Shown one piece after another: positions 26,385 through 34,110 of a stretch of DNA of 64,000 bases. The translations under genes and the position numbers were made by a program. The stretch's first letter is position 1. Each line of letters starts with the position of its first letter. The notes under the pieces are model-generated. The model was not told the origin of the DNA and searched no databases. It saw nothing but the letters and a program-made list of their open reading frames with translations. Origin of the DNA: Aigarchaeota archaeon (lineage in GTDB: Archaea; Thermoproteota; Nitrososphaeria_A; Caldarchaeales; Calditenuaceae); NCBI GenBank assembly GCA_025059745.1, contig JANXDH010000004.1, positions 297,783-361,782 on the forward strand. The letters are read 5' to 3'.

Positions 26385-26914
26385 CGGACTCCCAATGCAG
26401 GGTCATGGTGATCGGGAGGGGGCCGATCGATGAGGGAGATTACGTGATCAAGATTTACTCTGAGGGACCGAGAGTTAAAGACCCATCCTCAGACGAGGTA
26501 GAGGCCGATCTATCGAGGTTACCCTTCAGGCTCGAATCGTTTGATGCGGTTACCGTTTGGGGGGATAACTTAGAGGAGGTCGAGTTATTAGAGATCAACA
26601 GGGTCCTCAAACACGGTGAGAAATTGACCGTGCTCTCAAGGTCCTCAATTTTAGAACTTGAGCATGAGATGGTACAGGCCGGTTTCTCGAGCTCAGGGTA
26701 CAGGGAACTCATAATAGAGGACGACCCGGTCAAGGCTCTCGATTTTCGTAAGACGTGGCGACGCTACTATCCCGATATCTGTCCCCACTGTGGAGGCAAG
26801 AAGATACTCCCGCTCATACCCATCGATAGCAGGGCGACCAAGACCTGGAGTGTCTACTGTAGCTCCTGTTCCTATAACTGGAGCGTGGTGGAACCGATAG
26901 GGAGAGTGGAATAA
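26381..26914 (+). CDS. methyltransferase-like core fused to zinc ribbon, unknown function
   Basis: This 177-residue protein starts at TTG overlapping the kinase stop. Residues 35-90 (DLSRLPFRLESFDAVTVWGD, then EVELLEINRVLKHGEKLTVL) look like the second half of a class I SAM-methyltransferase fold, but the glycine-rich SAM loop is missing. The C-terminus is a zinc ribbon, CPHCGG...CSSCSYNW (about 133-165). I do not recognise the family. It may bind a partner or nucleic acid rather than methylate. It lies just upstream of the ubiquitin-like gene but has a separate promoter between. Confidence 0.55.
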   Translation: MTDSQCRVMVIGRGPIDEGDYVIKIYSEGPRVKDPSSDEVEADLSRLPFRLESFDAVTVWGDNLEEVELLEINRVLKHGEKLTVLSRSSILELEHEMVQAGFSSSGYRELIIEDDPVKALDFRKTWRRYYPDICPHCGGKKILPLIPIDSRATKTWSVYCSSCSYNWSVVEPIGRVE

Positions 26915-26988
26915 GCGTGTTGTCAAGGGGTTCTGTACGTCTATCATCCGTATGATTTGAATAATGTCGATCAGGACGTTCGGTTATC

Positions 26989-26999
26989 GATTTATACTT
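26989..26999 (+). promoter_or_regulatory. TATA box of ubiquitin-like gene
   Basis: TTTATACT at 26991-26998 has its centre 27 nt before the ATG at 27021. This fits a transcript that begins at the start codon. It argues against the in-frame ATG at 26964, which lies upstream of the box. Confidence 0.7.
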
Positions 27000-27020
27000 G
27001 GAGGTGAGGGGGGCTCTGTT

Positions 27021-27257
27021 ATGCGGATAAAGGTGATACCTCTCATCGGCCCCCACAGGAAGATCGAGCTCGACGTGCACCCCAACACACTGATAAGGCA
27101 CTTCATAGAGCAGGTATGCGACCTGCTGGAGCTGAGGGAGACAAACATTAGGCTCTCATACAACGGTAGGGTACTGAACGAGTTCGCCACTTTTGCAGAG
27201 GAGTCGGCCAAGGAAGAGGAGGCTTACCTGATGTACCCCCAGGGAGAAGGAGGGTAG
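27021..27257 (+). CDS. ubiquitin-like protein with C-terminal Gly-Gly
   Basis: This 78-residue protein has the beta-grasp pattern of ubiquitin: MRIKVIPLIG and IELDVHPNTLIRHFIEQVCD (strand, strand, helix), then NIRLSYNGRVLNEFATFAEE, where the Y-x-G-R-x-L segment recalls the KLIFAGKQL/DG-type loop of ubiquitin, then EAYLMYPQG. It ends exactly in GEGG, so no processing is needed to expose Gly-Gly. From memory, it resembles the Ubl of Caldiarchaeum more than SAMP or Urm1. It could be conjugated to proteins or carry sulphur. No E1, E2 or E3 is in the window. A JAMM protease lies at 47035. The start is fixed by the TATA spacing. Confidence 0.75.
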   Translation: MRIKVIPLIGPHRKIELDVHPNTLIRHFIEQVCDLLELRETNIRLSYNGRVLNEFATFAEESAKEEEAYLMYPQGEGG

Positions 27258-27368
27258 TCTGTCCAGTCACCACCTTCTCGATCTCAACAGTCCTGATATC
27301 GGTTCCCACTCGTGAAGAGCAGAGGTTAAGATATATATTAGGCTCGTGAAATGTAACGGGCGGGTCTT

Positions 27369-28379
27369 CTGACCGCGAATGACAGTAACCTGGGTCTGAA
27401 ATGGTACGTACGCCTCGCATCGAAGTTCCTTGACCCCGAAAGTCTACACAAGTTATGGCTTAACGCTCTGAAGTACCTTCCGATCTCCCTAAAACCGGTG
27501 GAGGGCCTGGGCGTGATCACCAAGCTCGGGGCTCTAAGGAGTCCCATAGGGCTGGCGGCGGGCTACGACAAGACGGGGAGGTATCTTGACGCTCTGGCAA
27601 AGTTAGGGTTCGGATACGTGGTAGCGGGGACCTTCACTCTCAATCGACGTATAGGCCACCCGAGACCAAGAGTAGCCTACAGGCCGAAGGATCTGGCAGT
27701 GGTAAACGCCATGGGGATGCCCAACCCCGGTCTAAGGGAGGCCATGAGGTGGCTCAAGAGGCCCCGTTCGAACTGTAGACTCGTGATCAGCCTGACGGGA
27801 TCGACCCTAGACGAGATCGCTGAGTGCTACAGGTTAGCAAGCACGGTAGCGGACGGGATCGAGGTCAACATATCATCGCCGAACTTCCCATCAGATGGAA
27901 GGCTTCAGGAGAGGGACTTCATGAGTAGGCTCTGCGGTAAACTGAAACCCTTGAGGTCAAAGCCGACGTACCTGAAGATACCGCCTACAAAATCAGAGAA
28001 AGAGGAGGAGCTGATAGTAGACCTGGTGAGCGGTTGGGTCGATGCGGGGTTCGAGGGCGTGACGGCGGTCAACGCGCTTCCTATTGAGGCTCCAGAGCTC
28101 GCGGTAGGCAGAGGAGGGTTGAGCGGTGCACCACTGAGGAGGTACATGAAGAGCACCGTGGAGCTGTTGAGGAGAGAGCTGGGGGGTGGGTTCGAGTTGA
28201 ACGCGGTCGGCGGCATCATGAGCGGTCTAGACGCAGCGGAGGCCCTCAAGGCCGGCGCGACCACCGTCCAGATATACACCGCGATACTATACCGCGGTTA
28301 CAGGGCACCAGTACTGATAGCTGAGGAGATGAAGGGCCTCTTGACACGCGAGGTTCTCAGCGCAGTCCATAACCCATGA
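27369..28379 (+). CDS. pyrD: dihydroorotate dehydrogenase (non-standard start)
   Basis: PyrD oxidises dihydroorotate to orotate with FMN. The frame shows LRSPIGLAAGYDKTGRYL, LGFGYVVAGTFTLN, NAMGMPNPGL, VNISSPN, KIPPT and the C-terminal NAVGGIMSGLDAAEALKAGA with TTVQIYTAILYRG. The first GTG is at 27498, yet typical family sequence (LKWYVRLASKFLDPESLHKL) precedes it. In frame back to the TAA at 27354 there is no ATG, GTG or TTG, only CTG codons at 27369, 27390 and 27396. A TATA-like run at 27329-27339 predicts transcription from about 27361. I take CTG 27369 as start, though 27396 is equally possible. The class (class 2-like layout) is provisional. Confidence 0.88.
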   Translation: MTANDSNLGLKWYVRLASKFLDPESLHKLWLNALKYLPISLKPVEGLGVITKLGALRSPIGLAAGYDKTGRYLDALAKLGFGYVVAGTFTLNRRIGHPRPRVAYRPKDLAVVNAMGMPNPGLREAMRWLKRPRSNCRLVISLTGSTLDEIAECYRLASTVADGIEVNISSPNFPSDGRLQERDFMSRLCGKLKPLRSKPTYLKIPPTKSEKEEELIVDLVSGWVDAGFEGVTAVNALPIEAPELAVGRGGLSGAPLRRYMKSTVELLRRELGGGFELNAVGGIMSGLDAAEALKAGATTVQIYTAILYRGYRAPVLIAEEMKGLLTREVLSAVHNP

Positions 28380-28560
28380 TGCTGTCGTCGTCCTTTCGTA
28401 TCAATACGGTGAACCTCTTTCTAACACCTGACATCTTTACCTCACCGGAGACCTCTGTGACCTCCTCGCTCTCATGGATCCTCAATATCTTGACCTCGGT
28501 CGCGTTGAAACGGCTCATCATGAAGCTCTTGACCAACTCATCATACCGGGACATCCCCAA
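28357..28560 (-). CDS. small conserved-looking protein, unknown
   Basis: This 67-residue protein is read against pyrD, overlapping its last 23 bp. It starts TTG GGG ATG, so M3 may be the true start. A TATA-like GATAAATTAAG lies upstream on the minus strand near 28577-28587. The sequence SEEVTEVSGEVKMSGVRKRF, then TVLIRKDDDSIMGYGLR, has alternating hydrophobic residues as in a small beta sheet. I do not recognise it. Support comes from the promoter and the protein-like pattern only. Confidence 0.5.
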   Translation of the reverse strand: MGMSRYDELVKSFMMSRFNATEVKILRIHESEEVTEVSGEVKMSGVRKRFTVLIRKDDDSIMGYGLR

Positions 28561-28655
28561 CCAATCGGGCGTTCCTTAATTTATCAATCGCCACCAGTCT
28601 CACTCATTAACCCTTAGTAAACTTATAACGTACTGTCGTTGGATGGTACTCCAAG

Positions 28656-29861
28656 GTGGCCGATATCATACCTGAGCAGAGGGTCGACGAGGAGAAGATC
28701 TACGTCAGTAAGATAGAGAAGGGCGTGGTCATCGATCACATAGACCCCTGCAAGGGGTTGCTGGTCTACAAGGCCCTGAACCCTGAACCTGATGCGACAT
28801 CGGTGATAGCCAAGAACGTCTCGAGCAAGAGACTGGGCCGGAAGGACTTGGTCAAGATAGAGGGCGAGTACCTCGCGTCCTCCCAGATAGACTTGATAGC
28901 CCTGATATCTCCGAGATCGACGGTCAACATAATCGACGGTTGGAGGGTCAAGGAGAAGAGGCGCGTAAAGCCACCAACTGAGATAACGTACATCCTCGAC
29001 TGCAAGAACCCGGTGTGCGCCTCCAGGGGTCAGATGAGCGCGTTTAGGGTCAATCTGAAGGAACCCATCGAGCACAGTCACCTTGACTGTACCTACTGCG
29101 GTTACAGGGTATTCTACAACGAGGCAATAGAGGCGATACTCAACAAGGCCTCCTCGAACCTCCTCTTCTCCAGGAGCAGGATAAAGCGCGAGTTTCTTAA
29201 CTTACTGCTCTCCAAGGGAGGGTTGAGGACGGAGGGAGGATACGTCCTGAAGAGCAAGAGGGTGAGTCCGTACTTCGTGAACTTGGGGGCTCTTAATGAC
29301 GGAGAATCGTTATCGAGGCTCAGATGGATCCTCGCGGGCTACGCATGGATTCTATTGAACGAGGGTGAGATAGAGGACTTCGACTTCATATTCGGACCCG
29401 CTTACAAGGGGATCAACTTAGCCGCGTTAACGTGCGAGGGATTCAACGAGTACGTGGGTCTGAACAAGAGGTACATCTACGACAGGAAGGAGATCAAGAC
29501 TTACGGCGACACCAGCATGGACATGTCGATAGTAGGGGCCGAGTACCTGAAGGGAGGCCAAAAGATACTCGTCGTTGATGATACGATCACCACCGGGTTC
29601 ACCAAGGTCGAATCGGTAAAGAAGATCATCGAGATGGGAGAGAACAAGGTAGTGGGAGTGCTCGTCTGCGTCGACAGACAGGAGCTGAGCGAGGACGGAT
29701 CCACGGCGACCGAGAAGTTAGAGAGGGCCCTGAACGTCAAGGTCTTCTCGATACTCACCGCGAGGGAGATATTCGAGTCGTTAAAGCCCCGGCTAGACGC
29801 GACCAAGAAGAACGAGTGGATTGAGTACTACGAGAAGTACGGAGCGATCAAGCTCCACTAG
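28656..29861 (+). CDS. pyrI-pyrE: fusion of aspartate carbamoyltransferase regulatory chain and orotate phosphoribosyltransferase
   Basis: One 401-residue frame joins two pyrimidine enzymes. Residues 1-155 are PyrI: SKIEKGVVIDHIDPCKGL, KRLGRKDLVKIEGEYL, IALISPRSTVNIIDGW, and the zinc ligands CKNPVC and CTYC. Residues about 165-401 are PyrE: FGPAYKGINLAA, YDRKEIKTYGD, and the PRPP loop KILVVDDTITTGFTK at about 303-317. PyrI normally controls the catalytic chain PyrB, which is not in the window. The fusion may tether OMP synthesis to the carbamoyltransferase. The start GTG lies about 30 nt after a TATA box at 28621-28628. The end overlaps the convergent pyrF by 14 bp. Confidence 0.92.
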   Translation: MADIIPEQRVDEEKIYVSKIEKGVVIDHIDPCKGLLVYKALNPEPDATSVIAKNVSSKRLGRKDLVKIEGEYLASSQIDLIALISPRSTVNIIDGWRVKEKRRVKPPTEITYILDCKNPVCASRGQMSAFRVNLKEPIEHSHLDCTYCGYRVFYNEAIEAILNKASSNLLFSRSRIKREFLNLLLSKGGLRTEGGYVLKSKRVSPYFVNLGALNDGESLSRLRWILAGYAWILLNEGEIEDFDFIFGPAYKGINLAALTCEGFNEYVGLNKRYIYDRKEIKTYGDTSMDMSIVGAEYLKGGQKILVVDDTITTGFTKVESVKKIIEMGENKVVGVLVCVDRQELSEDGSTATEKLERALNVKVFSILTAREIFESLKPRLDATKKNEWIEYYEKYGAIKLH

Positions 29862-30528
29862 ATAGGACCTCTCGTTGCTTGTTCACATAGGCCTCCGCGG
29901 CATCCTCGATGAGGCGTGGATCAATCAGAAGTCGTCTGCCCACTATCTCGAAGTCCGCTCCGTAGGTCAACGCCGTCACGTCCCTCCCTCCCTGCGCGCC
30001 TATCCCAGGACTGAACACCACGAACCCCCCCCTCTTCGCTGAGGCTATGATGCTGCGCTTCCTTGCGCCGACGACCACGCCCTTCATTCCCACGCGCCTC
30101 GCGTACCTCAGGTTGGTCTCGAATAACCGATCTAGGAGCACGGATCTGTGGCTCATCGCCAGTATGCCTATCAACTCCGGGAGGGCCTCCATCCTCACCT
30201 CCTCCAGCCCTCGCTGGAACAGATGCACCGTCGCACCGTCGAACCCCGCGTCCAATAGCCTCTTACCGATCTGCTCGTTTATATGAGGTATGTCGGCGAG
30301 CTTCAGGTCTGCCATGAAGTAGAAGTCATCCCTCCACTCCGAGATGATTGAGGAGATCTTCTCGATGCTCAGGACGATGAGCGCCACATACCCCAGCTTT
30401 ATGCCGACCGCGCACCTCTCCAACGACCTCAACGCTCCCTCCAGTCCCTTCAGCACTCCCTCCTCATCGATCGCGACTATTAGTCTGGAGTTCTTCTCTC
30501 TACTCAGCCTCCAGAGCTTCTCAAACAT
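29848..30528 (-). CDS. pyrF: orotidine 5'-phosphate decarboxylase
   Basis: PyrF makes UMP from OMP, the last de novo step. The 226-residue beta-barrel protein has the catalytic motif FMADLKLADIPH (Lys and Asp), IVAIDEEG at the N-terminus (substrate Asp), and the phosphate-binding end VFSPGIGAQGG with EIVGRRLLI. Length fits archaeal PyrF. It starts at ATG and shares its 5' gap with the aIF2-beta gene on the same strand. It converges on the PyrI-PyrE gene, which supplies its substrate. Confidence 0.93.
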   Translation of the reverse strand: MFEKLWRLSREKNSRLIVAIDEEGVLKGLEGALRSLERCAVGIKLGYVALIVLSIEKISSIISEWRDDFYFMADLKLADIPHINEQIGKRLLDAGFDGATVHLFQRGLEEVRMEALPELIGILAMSHRSVLLDRLFETNLRYARRVGMKGVVVGARKRSIIASAKRGGFVVFSPGIGAQGGRDVTALTYGADFEIVGRRLLIDPRLIEDAAEAYVNKQREVLSSGA

Positions 30529-30583
30529 CAGCCCTCGCTATCCCTTAGGAGGGCACTTAGATTTTAAATTAACATAAGGAGGG

Positions 30584-31018
30584 TTAAATTTTCCTCACCG
30601 GGTTCTTCGCCCCACAGACCTCACAGGTGATGAACCTGAAGCGCTTCTCGCTAACTATGGCCGTGTCCACTCCTTCACACACGGGGCACTTCACGAACTC
30701 GCGGAAGTACATCTGGAGCAGCTTCGCCACCTCATCAGGAGATACCTTGCCGCTGATCACAAGCCTCTCGCCCTCTATCATCCCCGGCTTACCGCTCTCT
30801 TTGAAGATGAACCTCGCCAGGTGTTCAGAGTCCCTGCTGAGGAGCTCGGCCAGATGTGAGAAGTTGGTTATTATGGTCTGTTTGGACTCCTGTATTATGC
30901 TCGGTTTCAGTTCTATCAACCTGTCGCCGACTTTACTACCTCTCTTTCCGAGATGTGATAACACGTAATCGAGTAACTTCAAGTAAGCCTCCTTTGACCT
31001 GAGCTCGACCCCCATCAC
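30584..31018 (-). CDS. translation initiation factor aIF2 beta subunit
   Basis: This is the beta subunit of the heterotrimeric factor that brings initiator tRNA to the ribosome. The 144-residue protein contains the central alpha-beta domain (IITNFSHLAELLSRDSEHLA, RFIFKESGKPGMIEGERLVI) and a C-terminal zinc-binding domain CPVCEG...CEVCGAK. The start is ATG, with a second ATG directly after. It is read away from radA. Confidence 0.95.
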   Translation of the reverse strand: MMGVELRSKEAYLKLLDYVLSHLGKRGSKVGDRLIELKPSIIQESKQTIITNFSHLAELLSRDSEHLARFIFKESGKPGMIEGERLVISGKVSPDEVAKLLQMYFREFVKCPVCEGVDTAIVSEKRFRFITCEVCGAKNPVRKI

Positions 31019-31083
31019 GGTATCCTCTGTGTCGACTCGTTAAAAAATGTGTCACGAGACCGTCACTTTCAATCGGCTCACAT

Positions 31084-31093
31084 GCTTATATAT
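31084..31093 (+). promoter_or_regulatory. TATA box of radA
   Basis: CTTATATA at 31085-31092 has its centre 27-28 nt before GTG 31116. This sets the radA start at that GTG rather than at an in-frame upstream codon at 31047. Confidence 0.7.
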
Positions 31094-31115
31094 CCACAAC
31101 CCTCATCGTAGATCG

Positions 31116-33083
31116 GTGAAGCAGAAGATAAAGGAGAAGAAGGACGTTTTTACGGACATCTCGGAGCTACCGGGAGTGGGACCTGCTACCGCTGAGAAGC
31201 TGAAGGAGATCGGGTATTCGACTATAGAGTCGCTGGCGACAGCGACGGTGGCCGAGCTTGAGGTCGCGGGCATAGGAGAGAAGAGGGCCTTAGAACTCAT
31301 CGAGCTGGCGAGGCAGGCGATCGAGGTATCCTGGGTCACGGCGAAGGAGCTGGCGGCCATCAGGAGTAGTGTAGGGAGGCTCTCCACGTCGAGTAAAGCG
31401 CTCGACGCCCTCATAGGTGGCGGTATCGAGACTCAGTCGATAACGGAGTTCTTCGGCGAGTTCGGTTGCCACTCTGCCGATACCCAGGTTCTGACCCCCC
31501 ACGGTGTCAGGGACTGGCGCGAGATCGAGGTCGGAGACGTTGTGCTCGGTGTGGACCGCACGGGTCGTCTGACCGAGTCAAAGGTGAAGAGGGTATACGT
31601 CTATCACTACATCGGCCCTATGATGCACCTCGTCTCGGGTGAGTACGATCTCTTGGTTACCCCGAATCACAGGATGGTCTTCAAACCAGCCTGCTCCCTG
31701 ATGCCCTACCGCTACGTTCCAGCGGCGACCGTTGCTGAGTTTTCATCGGGCAGCCTGATGTCTCGCTTCGTATACGAAGGCTACACCGCGCCCGAGCGTC
31801 TAGAGGTCCACAATTGCCCCGGGCTGAGGCTCCCAGAGGACGCGGACCGTCTGAGGACCGATCGCTTGCTCAGATTAATCGGCCTCTATATTTCCGGCGG
31901 ATTCATACATAGGCTCAACGATGAGGAGCGCGTCGCGATACGTACCGATGGCTCGATCGAGCTGGCGAGGCAATATCTGGAAGATCAGAGGATGAGTTTC
32001 AGGGTTGACGGCGACATGGTGATCATCGACGAGCAGTGGCTCACCGAGTACTTAAAGATCTACGGTACCGCGGGAGAGGACAAGACCATCCCGTCGGAGG
32101 TACTCTCGATGGATAGGAGGCACTTGAGCGTTATCTTCGAGACTCTGGTGAGACGGTCGGGGAGTGGCGACCGGTTCGTCTATCGGACTAAGTCAAGGAG
32201 GATGAGGGACGCCATGCTACTGCTGGGCCTAAAGCTGGGTTACACGGCCAGTTTCATCACCAGGGAACTGCCCTCCTCCGGTCGTGAGACGTACGAGATG
32301 TACTTTACGGGAGGCCATGGAGGCCACTGGGAACGCAGCAGTAACCTCGAGGCCGTGCAGTACCGGGGTACCGTCTGGTGTCTCGAGACTTCGACGGGAA
32401 ACTTCTTTACCGTGAGGAACGGCACGGTATCGTTCTCTGGCAACTCGGGCAAGAGTCAGATGTGTCATCAGTTATGCGTGAACGTCCAGATGCCCCCTGA
32501 GAAGGGGGGTCTCGGAGGAGCGGCCCTCTACATAGACACCGAGAACACGTTCAGGATCGAGAGGATCGAGCAGATGGCTAAAGCTGCGGGCCTCGACTTT
32601 GATGAGGTCGCCGAGAGGATCATCTACTCCGAGGCCTACAATTCGGACCACCAGATACTTCTACTCGAGAAGGCTGACAAGATAATAAAGGAGAACAACG
32701 TCAGGTTGGTAGTCATAGACTCCCTGACCGCGCACTTCCGTAGCGAGTACACCGGGAGGGAGATGTTGGCGGAGCGTCAACAGAAGCTGAACAAGCACAT
32801 GCACAGGCTTGGCAGGCTCGCGAGGGCCTTCAACCTGGTAGCTGTGGTGACGAACCAGGTGATGGCGCGCCCCGACGAGTTCTTCTCGCCGATAGCAGTC
32901 TCACCTGTCGGAGGCCACATAGTCGGCCACACCAGCCACACTAGGCTACACATAAGGAAGACCTCGGGGAAGAACGTAAGGGTAGTGAGACTGGTCTCCA
33001 GTCCTTACCTCCCGGAAGGTGAGGTTCTTATTAAGATTACCGAGAAAGGAATAGAGGACGCGGACGTCCCGGAGAAGCGATAG
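31116..33083 (+). CDS. radA: DNA repair recombinase RadA, intein-containing
   Basis: RadA is the archaeal RecA/Rad51 strand-exchange protein. The precursor has 655 residues. Removing a 326-residue intein leaves 329 residues, the usual RadA length. Residues 9-60 hold the helix-hairpin-helix domain (LPGVGPATAEKLKEIGYSTI, GIGEKRALELIE). The P-loop GEFG/SGKSQMCHQL is split by the intein after GEFG. Walker B is VRLVVIDSLTAHFRSEY. VVTNQVMARPDEFF and PVGGHIVGHTSHTRL follow as in RadA. The GTG start is fixed by the TATA box. Ribosomal genes follow 55 nt downstream with their own promoter. Confidence 0.96.
   Translation: MKQKIKEKKDVFTDISELPGVGPATAEKLKEIGYSTIESLATATVAELEVAGIGEKRALELIELARQAIEVSWVTAKELAAIRSSVGRLSTSSKALDALIGGGIETQSITEFFGEFGCHSADTQVLTPHGVRDWREIEVGDVVLGVDRTGRLTESKVKRVYVYHYIGPMMHLVSGEYDLLVTPNHRMVFKPACSLMPYRYVPAATVAEFSSGSLMSRFVYEGYTAPERLEVHNCPGLRLPEDADRLRTDRLLRLIGLYISGGFIHRLNDEERVAIRTDGSIELARQYLEDQRMSFRVDGDMVIIDEQWLTEYLKIYGTAGEDKTIPSEVLSMDRRHLSVIFETLVRRSGSGDRFVYRTKSRRMRDAMLLLGLKLGYTASFITRELPSSGRETYEMYFTGGHGGHWERSSNLEAVQYRGTVWCLETSTGNFFTVRNGTVSFSGNSGKSQMCHQLCVNVQMPPEKGGLGGAALYIDTENTFRIERIEQMAKAAGLDFDEVAERIIYSEAYNSDHQILLLEKADKIIKENNVRLVVIDSLTAHFRSEYTGREMLAERQQKLNKHMHRLGRLARAFNLVAVVTNQVMARPDEFFSPIAVSPVGGHIVGHTSHTRLHIRKTSGKNVRVVRLVSSPYLPEGEVLIKITEKGIEDADVPEKR
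31467..32444 (+). mobile_element. intein in the RadA P-loop
   Basis: A 326-residue in-frame insertion begins with Cys (CHSADTQVLTPHG, block A), has block B YDLLVTPNHRMVF, and ends TVSFSGN before the Ser of SGKS. The last residue is the usual Asn, although the one before is Gly instead of His. Block F reads VWCLETSTGNFFTVRNG. The middle has two faint LAGLIDADG-like parts (LLRLIGLYISGGFI and FETLVRRSGSGDRFVY) without the acidic residues, so the homing endonuclease is probably dead. Insertion in the RadA P-loop at GEFG/SGK is a known intein site in Pyrococcus, as I recall. Confidence 0.92.
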
Positions 33084-33101
33084 AGGCCTAGGACGAAAGG
33101 C

Positions 33102-33110
33102 GTTTAAATT
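33102..33110 (+). promoter_or_regulatory. TATA box of ribosomal protein operon
   Basis: GTTTAAATT sits in the 55-bp gap after radA, about 33 nt before the uS8 ATG. It gives the five-gene ribosomal cluster its own promoter. Confidence 0.55.
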
Positions 33111-33138
33111 GTAGTCTTAAGCAGAGAGAGGTAGCGGG

Positions 33139-33528
33139 ATGGTATCGAAGGACCTAGTCGCAGGGCTCTTCACCACGTTACAGAACAACGAGATGGTCAG
33201 AAACAAGGAGTTCGTATACTCCTACTCGAAGCTCGTGGTCAACGTGTTGAAGACGCTCCAGAGGTTCGGATACATAGGGACTTTCGAGCACATCGACGAC
33301 GGGAGGGGCGGCAAGGTCATCATCCAGTTGCTCGGACGTATAAACAAGGCGGCTCCTATAAATCCGCGGTTCAGCGTCTCTTACACGGACTACGAGGACT
33401 GGGAGAAACTCTACCTGCCGAGCCGCGACATAGGGATTCTGGTGGTGACGACGAACAACGGCGTGATGTCGCACAGGGAGGCAAAGGAGAAGAGACTCGG
33501 CGGTAAATTACTGGGTTACGTGTGGTGA
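33139..33528 (+). CDS. rps8: 30S ribosomal protein uS8
   Basis: uS8 is a primary 16S rRNA-binding protein of the small subunit. The 129-residue sequence has the archaeal pattern MVSKDLVAGLFTTLQNNEMV, LKTLQRFGYIG, and the C-terminal GILVVTTNNGVMSHREA with GGKLLGYVW. It begins the cluster uS8-uL6-eL32-eL19-uL18. Its usual upstream neighbour uS14 is absent. Confidence 0.96.
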   Translation: MVSKDLVAGLFTTLQNNEMVRNKEFVYSYSKLVVNVLKTLQRFGYIGTFEHIDDGRGGKVIIQLLGRINKAAPINPRFSVSYTDYEDWEKLYLPSRDIGILVVTTNNGVMSHREAKEKRLGGKLLGYVW

Positions 33529-33534
33529 GGGTAG

Positions 33535-34110
33535 GTGTCGTCGTCTGCTACGAAGGAGGCCTCTAAACCCAAGGTCGCCAAGTGTACTTTCGAGATCCCC
33601 AAAGACGTGGAGCTGGTGCTCAACTCGCCGACCTCGGTCACTGTTAAGGGCAAGCTCGGTACCATCACGAAGCACTTCACCAACTCAGGGGCGGTCATCT
33701 CAAAGGAAGGTAACGTAGTGACGATACAGTCGTCCATCGGTGGGAAACGAGGGGCAGCGGTCGTCAACACCATAAGGTCGCTCCTGAAGAACATGTGTAC
33801 GGGGGTCGTGAACGGCTACGTCTACAAGATGAAGGTGGTCACCTCTCACTTCCCCGTGACTGTGAAGGTATCCGGGAGGAGGATCTCGATAGAGAACTTC
33901 ATCGGCGAGAAGGTGCCGAGGGTAGTAGAGGTGCCGGAAGGCGTGGAGGTTAACGTGAAGGGAGACGAGGTTATAATAAAGGGCATAGACAAGGAGAAGG
34001 TCGGGTTGGTGGCGGGACGCATAGAGAACGCCACTCGGATAAAATACAGGGACCCGCGTAAGTTCCTTGACGGCATCTACATCTTAGAGAGGGGTGTGGG
34101 TGGAACTTGA
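33535..34110 (+). CDS. rpl6: 50S ribosomal protein uL6
   Basis: uL6 lies near the GTPase centre of the large subunit. The 191-residue protein shows two copies of the family's alpha-beta fold, with LVLNSPTSVTVKGKLGTITK and VNVKGDEVIIKGIDKEKVGL as equivalent strands, and the C-terminal YRDPRKFLDGIYI. It starts at GTG 6 nt after uS8. Its stop overlaps the TTG start of eL32 (TTGA). Confidence 0.95.
   Translation: MSSSATKEASKPKVAKCTFEIPKDVELVLNSPTSVTVKGKLGTITKHFTNSGAVISKEGNVVTIQSSIGGKRGAAVVNTIRSLLKNMCTGVVNGYVYKMKVVTSHFPVTVKVSGRRISIENFIGEKVPRVVEVPEGVEVNVKGDEVIIKGIDKEKVGLVAGRIENATRIKYRDPRKFLDGIYILERGVGGT

Noticed and set aside
26964-27020. Longer ubiquitin-like protein starting at ATG 26964
   Set aside because: That ATG lies upstream of the TATA box at 26991-26998, and the added residues do not resemble the family.
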